DNA of 13,084 bases from Cyclostephanos tholiformis. Lineage: Eukaryota > Bacillariophyta > Thalassiosirophyceae > Thalassiosirales > Thalassiosiraceae. Shown here one piece after another: positions 1 through 6,592 of the stretch. The position numbers and the translations under genes were made by a program. Location of the stretch: assembly GCA_036939975.1 (NCBI GenBank), contig JALLPB010001062.1:1-13084 (forward strand). The letters run 5' to 3'. Below the pieces are notes generated by a model. That model searched no databases. It saw only the letters and a list, made by a program, of their open reading frames with translations, and had not been told where the DNA came from. The number at the start of each line of letters is the position of its first letter. Within the stretch, counting starts at the first letter, position 1.

Positions 1-29
1 TGTCTGGCCTTGGGCCGGGCATGCCTAAA

Positions 30-47
30 GTGTAACAATGGTTACAC
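30..47. repeat. Short perfect inverted repeat (hairpin)
   Basis: GTGTAAC and GTTACAC form 7-bp arms around a 4-nt loop (AATG). It lies in AT-rich noncoding DNA with no gene next to it. A function is not evident and it may be chance. Confidence 0.35.
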
Positions 48-1010
48 AAGTTACAATGAACTTCTGGGCTCATGTCATGTACGTAGGTAACTGGCTCAGT
101 CATGTTGAAGACAACATAATAAATCAACTTGAGATAGACAGATCTGCATCGTGCAATTTGGATCTGTTACACCAAATAGTTAGAACCTTGATTATATATA
201 ACCCGATCCCATTTTATTAGAGGTTAGTGTCTCTGGTTAATATATTTGGACCAAATTGGGGAGGGGATTTGGGGGGGGAATCTATTCAAGATCAGGTTAT
301 TTATAATGAGGTTTAACCAAGTAATTGATTTTAAATAAACAGACCCTAATTGATTTCTGATAATTTTTTGATTCTAAATAATCAGGGTCCGATCATTTAT
401 AATCAGACCAAAGATATTTGATTATAATAATCTGAGTCTGGTTATTAATAATGAGGGTGGTACAATTATAAATAACCTGACATAAATGATCTGATTGTGT
501 ATAAGTAAATCAACAAAGGCCCAATTACATAACATCCCTCTCTAACTATCCAGAGAAGTACAAACCCATTATATATAACTGCTATCATAACTATTTGCTG
601 GTACATATTATAAATAACCCAGGGTTACTTATAATGGGTGTGACTGATCCAACCAAATTTCAAATCGTGCACCTATAGTGTGGTGTGGCTACCAATACAA
701 GGGGGGGGTCATCCGGCAATGGATGCTAACCAATGAAGGTATTGTTAGACAGGCTATGCTGAGCACAATAGTATGCAAGCATATTGGTACAAAAGCATAC
801 TATTATGCTACTATGACAAGAGCTAGAAAAGCGAATTTAGCAATGGAGAAAATTTCAAATCTCCACATGGAAGGTTTTCGGAGTGAAAACTGAATAGCTT
901 TTAGTCATAAATAAGTAGTCGCCTATTAATTGTTTTGCAGTGATTACTTCTTTCAATCACTAAAGAAGAAAACAGATCATTATAATCATGGGAGTGCAAG
1001 CAGACATTTG
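48..1010. other. AT-rich intergenic DNA without a supported gene
   Basis: I see no convincing coding region here. The short open frames start at non-ATG codons or lack any recognisable motif. Between about 290 and 640 a degenerate motif resembling GGTTATTTATAATGAGGGT recurs in both orientations (about 294, 439, 465, 607 and 622). This suggests an old, decayed repeat cluster or overlapping palindromic elements. G runs occur at about 271-278 and 702-708. Confidence 0.5.
607..635. repeat. Near-perfect 29-bp palindrome in the AT-rich region
   Basis: Left arm ATTATAAATAACCC (607-620) and right arm GGGTTACTTATAAT (622-635) are reverse complements at 13 of 14 positions, with one central base. Half-copies of the same motif lie at about 294-306 (GGTTATTTATAAT) and 465-478. 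The cluster may be the remains of a fold-back or MITE-type repeat, but no family can be named. Confidence 0.45.
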
Positions 1011-1031
1011 AGAGGAAGTTGGAAGGAAACG

Positions 1032-1313
1032 GTCGCCAAAATCCATGGACAGGCAACAAATCAAACTTGACAATCCTCAAAAACGATCCTCACAAACATT
1101 TCAATGACACTCAGAGGAGAAAACCATGGCCATGTGGAAATCATTATGGACCCAGCTCATTACCTACTGACAATGGGAGCAGTGTTCATAAATCCAGCCA
1201 ACCCAGGAACTTATCTAGCAACTGTCCCCAGAAATGTGGCACAAGGAGTTCGAGCAGGGGTGGAAGCAGAACACAAGGAGTTAATCAGAGAATTCCAACA
1301 TTCCAAGGAGTAG
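1032..1313 (+). pseudogene. Decayed Copia-type Gag fragment
   Basis: One reading frame from about 1032 to 1313 resembles the middle of a Copia-type Gag polyprotein as found in diatom (CoDi-like) retrotransposons. It contains the sequence LRGENHGHVEIIM, corresponding to the family's GGGNHGHL-type motif. Next come a PAHYLL segment, a FINPANPGTYLATVP segment and then AEHKELIREF, in the expected order and spacing. The frame is broken by a TGA at 1068-1070 and ends at a stop right after 1313. The sequence upstream (about 1003-1030, QTFERKLEGN) continues in another frame, so there is also a frameshift. No protease, integrase or RT remains nearby and no LTRs are visible. The fragment is clearly nonfunctional. 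The family assignment rests on remembered motif order and was not confirmed by a search. Confidence 0.55.
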
Positions 1314-1763
1314 TGCAGTGCAAGCAACAAAAGATATTCACTTTGTCACTGTTTTGCAGATTTGGGTGCTGGTGCTACCACACAGCAAACCATTTAAAAT
1401 CCCCCCCCCCAGAAGTGCACCAATTCTCCTCTCATGGGGCAATTCAGATCAAACTGCATGACCAGTTGCATTTCAATGGGGTAGCTGTCTGACAACAGTG
1501 AGGAGTCATTCTGAGGTGGGTTTGGTGGTGGCCTGTTTTTTTTCAAATTGTACAAATTGCCTCACTCTCCAAAAGTGTGCCATTGCTCACCCCAACGACC
1601 ATGCCAAACAATGCCGTGGCACACATCACAAGGTAATGGTGTAAAGTAGCTACCGGTGTGGGGGGGCAGTCATCCAACCTTGGCAAGAGGTTGATCAAAG
1701 GGCCATCATGGTGGGGTCTCATTGACCCGAAAAACTGACCCATCTTTTGGGTCCAAAAATCTG

Positions 1764-1790
1764 CCGTAGAACCTGGTACAAGTTCTACGG
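1764..1790. repeat. Perfect 9-bp inverted repeat (hairpin)
   Basis: CCGTAGAAC (1764-1772) and GTTCTACGG (1782-1790) flank a 9-nt loop. It lies in apparently noncoding DNA. The role is unknown. Confidence 0.35.
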
Positions 1791-1971
1791 TATGATTGAT
1801 AATCTCATATGTCAAGAGGCCAATAAAACTCTCGCACCAAGCAAAAGTTACAGGCTATTGGGCTATTGGGGGCGGGTAAGTGATTTTGTTAAGGAAATAT
1901 TTTGAACAACCTACGAAAGCAGAAACAAAAGATTACAAGAAAAGAGCAACTCCGTGGCTACTATCGCTGGT

Positions 1972-2168
1972 GTGACAATTGTCATTGGGACCAAACTAAG
2001 GGTTATCTAAGGGTTAACTAAGGGTTGGGAATTGATTGGGAATTGTTACATGCCTACACTGGAAATGGATTTGGTATATGCCCATGAGGCTTGCTACATC
2101 AACCAATTCCTAACACTTAGCTAACGCTTAGCTAACCTTAGATTGCAGCTAAATAAGGTGACAATTGT
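1972..2168. mobile_element. MITE-like inverted-repeat unit with CTAAGGGTT tandem repeats
   Basis: The left arm (about 1996-2039) carries three tandem copies of CTAAGGGTT followed by a GGGAATTGATTGG segment. The right arm (about 2102-2141) carries the reverse complement of the same layout, CCAATTCC followed by three diverged TTAG repeats. By eye the arms match at roughly four positions in five. An identical 11-bp sequence, GTGACAATTGT, flanks the unit on both sides (1972-1982 and 2158-2168) in direct orientation and could be a target duplication or an outer repeat. No ORF lies between the arms, so this would be a nonautonomous DNA element. The family cannot be named. Confidence 0.4.
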
Positions 2169-2663
2169 TAGGCCAGCAGGTAGTTTCAGAGAATGAACAC
2201 AATCCCAGCCTAAGGCATTGTGGACAGGACTATCGATCAAATCAAAGCCCAGGCTATCCTTATCATCTTCTTTTCATGTCCATCATCTGTCGTGGGGGTG
2301 GTCTTGGTTTTGGTCAGGTCACCATGTTCATCGTTGTGATCATCCCAACCGGCCATCTTCATTCTCATCCCTAAAATCCTAATCACGTGTACTAAGTAGC
2401 CAACATGCATGCACGAACAATACTCATCCACATAATAAGCATACATGCCCCTCAAATAACAATAAATTAAGGCCAGGATGGCGACACAAATTCGTGTGAG
2501 GGGAATCCAAAGGGATTGTACACGGCTGCCACTTGTATGAATTATTGACTTACTCCTAACAATTATTACTGGGTGGCGGTCTCGAGAATGTCATCTATCA
2601 TGTGAGAAAAATATACTTGTAAAAATAAAATTCATCTCAAGTCGGGGCATTTTGCGATATCTG

Positions 2664-4604
2664 CTATATGAGCAAAAATGGTATGTCGCATGCACGTAGC
2701 AACCCCAGGCATATCACCGTGGTTAAGAGCAGGAAAAGTGTCTCACTCGCTCGATCGACGTATCCCATAACGAGTTTGCCGACTGGAACGATCTTGAGTT
2801 GTTCTTCGCCGTCATTACTGGGTGCAATTGTGATCTCCTCCTCGTCCTCCTTCTCGCCGTTTTTTTTCACATCGACGTTGAATGACATATCGTCCACGAG
2901 GTCATTCCAAGGACTATCAGCGTCGATTCTTGGCCCCCCGATGATCATCGTAGTGCCGGACAAACCGCAATTTATTGCGTTCGCGATCAATCCCCTCGCC
3001 GCGACGTCATCACGATAATCGGATTCTCTTCCCGAAGAAGAGCGCGATGCGATGATCCAACTCAGCATTTCCATCGCGTACGGATTGTCCAATGCAACAT
3101 TCACTGTCGCACAAGCATGCGAGACCAATCGATCGTCTTCAAGCAACGACAACGATCGTCCTCCTCGACCATCACCGGATGAAGGATGATGGTGAGGAAG
3201 AGGAGGCGAAACCGCATCCTTCGATGCACGACGCCCGGCGTCGTCGATCGTTGGGGTTGGCATGGGCATGGGCATGGGCATCGTCATCGGACCGATCCTC
3301 CACAGGAAGTGCTCGACGCCCTTATAACAAAGGAAGAAGGACACGAGATCTACGACCCTCTTCAAGCCGCATCCCCACCTCCGCCGTGCCATACCGCGCT
3401 CGCGCTGTCGTTTATCGCCACGCGGTATAACTCGATTCATCATCCCGTCCCCCCCCCCCCCACTCGCATCACACATGGCCACTTCACCGTCGTCACTGCC
3501 ACTCTCCCACTCATACCTCATCCGTATTGCATCGCCGTGAAAGAAATTCATCAAGTGCGCATCCCATGATTTAATATGCCATCTATTGCGAAGTTGCAAA
3601 TTGACCAATTTCTGATAGGACGCGTTGTCGTTCCAATGATACAGGGCGCCGGTCACCCTGCACGCCAATAACGACGATATCAGCACCATGACGTAAAATG
3701 CATCGCATGCATACTTCCAATTCCGCCACCACCGATAATAATAATTCCCCGTAGCCTCATCATTATCATTATCATCCTTCGCATCGTATCGCTCGTCTAT
3801 GAGTAATACAGAATAGCACAACCAGTCGACGACCGTCGATATCATGCCATAGAATCGTATGTACAATACGCAATGCAACACGAGCGAAAATGCCGCGGGC
3901 ATTGCGTGGTGATATTCCTCCAATAAAGAATATCGCATCGCATCCTTTCTTTTAATATTATTATTCGTCATCGTGCGTCCTCCACGTCTTCGTGATTCCT
4001 CAACCTCGATTGACATCATCTTCGGCTCGATCGGGGCGGTGGATACACTCCCCTCCCCCGCGTTGTCGTCATCGTTGTCGTTGTCGTCGTCGTCGCTTTC
4101 GCGGAGGAGGAACGACGAACGACGCATGATGGCATTCGCAACATCCTCCATCCCCAGTATGGTGCGCGCATACGGCGTATCCTCCCTGCCGCGCAGGAGC
4201 TTGTTCAATAGCCTACGGCGGGATATGACATCGTCGCGGCGATTGCGACTACGACGATTGTTGCGCGGTGACGTCGAATTATGGGGGGATGAGGGGAGGT
4301 CGAACGAAGAGGGGGAGGAGGATGAGAACGAGGAGGACTCTTCCGACGACATCGACCCGTCGCTCGTGCCGCCGCCAAATGACGAGGATACGTCATCCTC
4401 ATCGTCATCGTTGACAACGACCTCCGTCGCGGAAGGCGGAACGACGGTCCCATCCTCCGCCGATCTCGACGGATGCGGTCGAGTTGGCGGCGGGGACCCC
4501 CTCCGTCCCACGCGTCGGCGTGGCCGTCGTCGACGATCCGTCGCATCCGGCGACGACGCGACCGTCGTCGTCCTCGGTTCGTTTTTTTCGTCCATGTCGT
4601 CCAT
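2664..4604 (-). CDS. Hypothetical acidic/Ser-rich protein with predicted membrane segments
   Basis: I do not recognise this protein. The frame is open from about 4634, but the first in-frame ATG is at 4604-4602, giving about 646 residues. A TTG ten codons upstream is not a likely eukaryotic start. Residues below are counted from that TTG. Positions 1-235 are low-complexity and probably disordered: Asp-rich runs, an Arg-rich block at 34-46 and a Ser-rich block at 95-120. Hydrophobic stretches at about 245-280 (perhaps two helices), 311-331 and 632-648 look like membrane segments, with a weaker one at 426-445. A Met-Pro dipeptide repeat (about 452-459) is encoded by a CATGGG microsatellite. A Gly run near 392-395 sits on a C13 tract that could slip. 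The protein ends shortly after the last hydrophobic helix. No catalytic motif is seen. The gene is uninterrupted, GC-richer than the DNA to its left, and on the same strand as the retroelements but unrelated to them. Introns or further exons cannot be excluded. Confidence 0.6.
   Translation of the reverse strand: MDDMDEKNEPRTTTVASSPDATDRRRRPRRRVGRRGSPPPTRPHPSRSAEDGTVVPPSATEVVVNDDDEDDVSSSFGGGTSDGSMSSEESSSFSSSSPSSFDLPSSPHNSTSPRNNRRSRNRRDDVISRRRLLNKLLRGREDTPYARTILGMEDVANAIMRRSSFLLRESDDDDNDNDDDNAGEGSVSTAPIEPKMMSIEVEESRRRGGRTMTNNNIKRKDAMRYSLLEEYHHAMPAAFSLVLHCVLYIRFYGMISTVVDWLCYSVLLIDERYDAKDDNDNDEATGNYYYRWWRNWKYACDAFYVMVLISSLLACRVTGALYHWNDNASYQKLVNLQLRNRWHIKSWDAHLMNFFHGDAIRMRYEWESGSDDGEVAMCDASGGGGDGMMNRVIPRGDKRQRERGMARRRWGCGLKRVVDLVSFFLCYKGVEHFLWRIGPMTMPMPMPMPTPTIDDAGRRASKDAVSPPLPHHHPSSGDGRGGRSLSLLEDDRLVSHACATVNVALDNPYAMEMLSWIIASRSSSGRESDYRDDVAARGLIANAINCGLSGTTMIIGGPRIDADSPWNDLVDDMSFNVDVKKNGEKEDEEEITIAPSNDGEEQLKIVPVGKLVMGYVDRASETLFLLLTTVICLGLLRACDIPFLLI
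3261..3281. repeat. CATGGG hexamer microsatellite
   Basis: Three and a half tandem copies of CATGGG lie inside the hypothetical protein gene, encoding alternating Met and Pro on the minus strand. The repeat length is a multiple of three, so changes in copy number would not shift the frame. Confidence 0.8.
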
Positions 4605-4740
4605 GTCGTCGTCGTTGTCGTTACTATGCGGCAACGTCGTCGACGACGATAGGCGGCGTGGTCGGCTTGTGCCTCGTCGATCGACGCTGGGGCTGTGGGG
4701 GCTCCGTAATTGGTTTTCGCAGGGCTGTTACACCAATTAG

Positions 4741-4901
4741 GTATTTTTAATATTTTTAGGTTAGGGTCCTATCTTCTAGAGGGTGATCAAAATAGGTAGG
4801 AACTGGTACAGGATCTGTGCGACATGGGATATGCTTAAGGTACTGAGTCCCTATCCGCTGACTCATGACTGGAGGATCGTGCGTCACCAAGCTTCATCTG
4901 C
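4741..4901. other. Spacer between host gene and retroelement 3' end
   Basis: It shares no similarity by eye with the sequence that follows copy B's 3' end (11418 and upward on the transcript strand), so it is most likely the original flanking DNA of copy A. It would also contain the 5' flank or promoter of the gene starting at 4604. An AT stretch at 4741-4758 is the only promoter-like feature. No target-site duplication can be tested because copy A's 5' flank is not clear. Confidence 0.45.
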
Positions 4902-4919
4902 TCAAGTCTCCGACTGGAC

Positions 4920-4938
4920 CTCGACTCTTGCTCGACTC
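4920..4938. repeat. Subterminal CTCGACTC direct repeat, copy A
   Basis: CTCGACTC occurs at 4920-4927 and 4931-4938, separated by TTG, 18 bp inside the element's 3' end. The same pair is unchanged in copy B (11437-11444 and 11448-11455). Short repeats next to a crossover end could be recombinase-binding sites, which is inference. Confidence 0.5.
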
Positions 4939-5040
4939 CTCTGACTGCACTCCATTGATCTGCTGGATGCCACCTACCTACTACAGCTACACTTACGTTA
5001 CTAGTGTGGGATCAGGGTTCCTAGTCGGTGCCAAAACTTG

Positions 5041-5193
5041 CCTGGGTTAGTCCCGCACGACCCAGGCCCCCCTCTGACTCAAGAGTCATCCCACCCGCCA
5101 CCCACGGTGGCAAAGCCAGAGGGGAGGTTGAGCACCCCACCCATGGGTTCGGGAGGGGGGGGTGGTACGGGGCATCACCGAGGCACCCCCCCC
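5041..5193 (-). other. Conserved structured segment in the 3' region, copy A
   Basis: Four nested or adjacent stems can be drawn. CCTGGGT (5041-5047) pairs with ACCCAGG (5060-5066). CCCCTCTG (5069-5076) pairs with CAGAGGGG (5117-5124) and encloses two small hairpins: GACTC/GAGTC (5076-5080 and 5083-5087, sharing one base with the outer stem) and GCCACC/GGTGGC (5097-5102 and 5106-5111). GGGGGGGGTG (5155-5164) pairs with CACCCCCCCC (5184-5193). All arms are kept in copy B, while loops differ (for example CAC against CCA between GCCACC and GGTGGC). This favours structure as the conserved feature. The role is unknown; packaging, priming or RNA stability are possible. Confidence 0.5.
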
Positions 5194-5365
5194 CCTGGTC
5201 CCATTAGAACCCTCCCCACACAAACAAAAACACCACCAGAAACGTCCGCAACATACTCTCGGGATCATGACCAGAGGTTCATTCTTTCAGCCACGATATG
5301 GTAGCGTCATTATCCTGTTCGATCTGAAATGTACGATCCCGTAAGCAACAGCTGACCTTCCGGTG

Positions 5366-6592
5366 TTAGGTCTCCCCAGCCTCGAATTCGACAATATGAA
5401 GAGCATCCGAATTTATATCGGTGAAGGCGTTTCCTGCGATGTTGACGAAGTTAAACTTCCGTTTCATGTCCTTGGACATGCCCGTCGCGTAGCATGCTAG
5501 CTCCTCCCGAATGTACTCCTTAAAAGTAGCACCCCGCCACCTGCCCATTTTCTGTATCTGTGTGTCCGAATAGCCCGCCAGTGCCAAGGCATTAGCCCCT
5601 CCACTCCGAAGGGAGTGTGTGTTGATGCGCTCAATAGGGATACCCTTGCACGTCGGATATTGCAGCTCCGCTGCCGCTGATTTTAGAGCCCTGCTGATGT
5701 CTTCCGCAGTGACGTCCGATTTTATTCCATCCATCCAGAACGTTGACAAGAACGTCTTAGCCGTAGCCCCATTATGTCGTAGATGTATATAACGCCGCCC
5801 CAAAGCCTTCACAGGGCAATGATGGCGTTCCCCGTTTGCCTCCTGGTACACGCAGACTCCCTTCCACCCGTTTTTCTGGTTGTCCAGCTTCAACGTAGCG
5901 CCGTCCGCGGTTGCGATCAGGTGATCGGGTGCGTCACGTGGCAGGCATCGTAGGTGCCCTGTACGGTTCTTCTTGAAAAATGTCATATCCTCCCATTTGA
6001 ACTGCACCGTTTGCTTCGATTCGTTCCGATTTCCCTTTATGGTGTATTCACCGATCCGTAGCAGATAATAGAACGCAATGAGGGTGAGGTCCCCAATTGC
6101 CCGGTCCCGCTCTGTGGCCAATGCTCGAAGCCCACGGTCAGCTAGCAACTCCGGAACATCGGCCTCGACGGGCAGTTGTTTTGTTGTTGCCGGGTCTTCT
6201 TTCCGCCACCCATCATACATTTGCTGTAGCCGCGGGAGACACCTGTCGCTCCATGCTATTTTTGTTGGGTTCTCTCCACAGGCCAGCGCGATCTCCTGTC
6301 CAATGGACGTGATAGCGCCAATGACCGTGCCAGCCTGAACTCGCTTCCCTCTGCCATAGGCCCCCCTACGGACGCGGGCAGCAAATCCTGTGATGGCACG
6401 CACCCGTTGCGTGTACTCAACCCCCTGTAGGTAAGGGTCCATTCCCAGAGGCCGGCAATATCTTGCCCAGTTTCCCCAATGTGTTGCCCTATTTTTGGTA
6501 GTCGCCGCCACTCGGCCAGCGTGAAATCCTTCATCCGCAAGACGGAAGTCAAGCGCGTAATCATGTTTGTGGTGAAGCGGAATGCTGTCCAA
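5366..6592 (-). CDS. Tyrosine recombinase of YR retrotransposon, copy A
   Basis: This enzyme would insert the element's circular DNA by cutting and rejoining through a covalent tyrosine. The frame is open from 6646 and ends with TAA at 5366-5368. There is no ATG before about residue 51 (counting from the TTG at 6592), so it is probably not independently started at an ATG. An N-terminal SAM-like, DNA-binding helical domain occupies about 35-130. The catalytic domain follows, with Arg179 in LLRIGEY, a likely active-site Lys in the TLKLDNQKNG strand (236-240), His326-x-x-Arg329 in THSLRSGG, Trp352 in MGRWRG and the nucleophile Tyr360 in FKEYIRE. The order and the eight-residue Trp-Tyr spacing fit functional family members. 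The ORF overlaps the RT-RNase H frame for about 340-390 nt in the -1 register, so frameshifting, splicing or internal initiation is needed. All key residues are present, so copy A may be active. Confidence 0.88.
   Translation of the reverse strand: MDSIPLHHKHDYALDFRLADEGFHAGRVAATTKNRATHWGNWARYCRPLGMDPYLQGVEYTQRVRAITGFAARVRRGAYGRGKRVQAGTVIGAITSIGQEIALACGENPTKIAWSDRCLPRLQQMYDGWRKEDPATTKQLPVEADVPELLADRGLRALATERDRAIGDLTLIAFYYLLRIGEYTIKGNRNESKQTVQFKWEDMTFFKKNRTGHLRCLPRDAPDHLIATADGATLKLDNQKNGWKGVCVYQEANGERHHCPVKALGRRYIHLRHNGATAKTFLSTFWMDGIKSDVTAEDISRALKSAAAELQYPTCKGIPIERINTHSLRSGGANALALAGYSDTQIQKMGRWRGATFKEYIREELACYATGMSKDMKRKFNFVNIAGNAFTDINSDALHIVEFEAGET

Larger units (their letters stand above)
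1314..2660. other. Intergenic DNA, no supported gene
   Basis: Nothing here can be defended as a gene. A C10 tract lies at 1401-1410. A short GGGCTATT direct duplication lies near 1857-1870. The only structured sequences are the hairpin at 1764-1790 and the inverted-repeat unit at 1972-2168, listed separately. Downstream of the minus-strand gene at 2664 the DNA is AT-rich (about 2600-2645), which suits a 3' flank. Confidence 0.5.
4902..5365 (-). other. 3' noncoding region of copy A
   Basis: This 464-bp region follows the recombinase stop codon and is conserved in copy B (11419-11895) apart from small indels, the largest of about 25 bp near 5270-5285. It carries CTCGACTC direct repeats near the terminus and several hairpins, listed separately. 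No credible ORF is present. In this group the end region normally holds sequences needed for circular cDNA formation and recombinase-mediated insertion, so such a role is inferred. Confidence 0.65.

Noticed and set aside
678..893. Plus-strand 71-codon frame
   Set aside because: It starts at GTG and has no recognisable motif or neighbour. It is too short to support in eukaryotic DNA.
1543..1815. Minus-strand 90-codon frame containing HTVELVPGS
   Set aside because: The fragment vaguely recalls the segment before a Ty3-type RT, but the following residues do not match, the start is TTG and no other RT motif follows.
2101..2460. Plus- and minus-strand short frames near 2165-2455
   Set aside because: The two frames are mutually antisense, short and without motifs. 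No start or context supports either.
3973..4740. Plus-strand open frame of 255 codons opposite the hypothetical gene
   Set aside because: It is antisense to the long minus-strand ORF and consists of Ser/Arg/Leu low-complexity produced by the complementary GTC/TCG codons. The minus-strand frame is much longer and has membrane helices.
4902..5365. Long terminal repeat explanation for the 4902 and 11419 similarity
   Set aside because: The similarity does not stop at a repeat edge but continues into the recombinase gene in both places, so these are two element copies and not two LTRs of one element.
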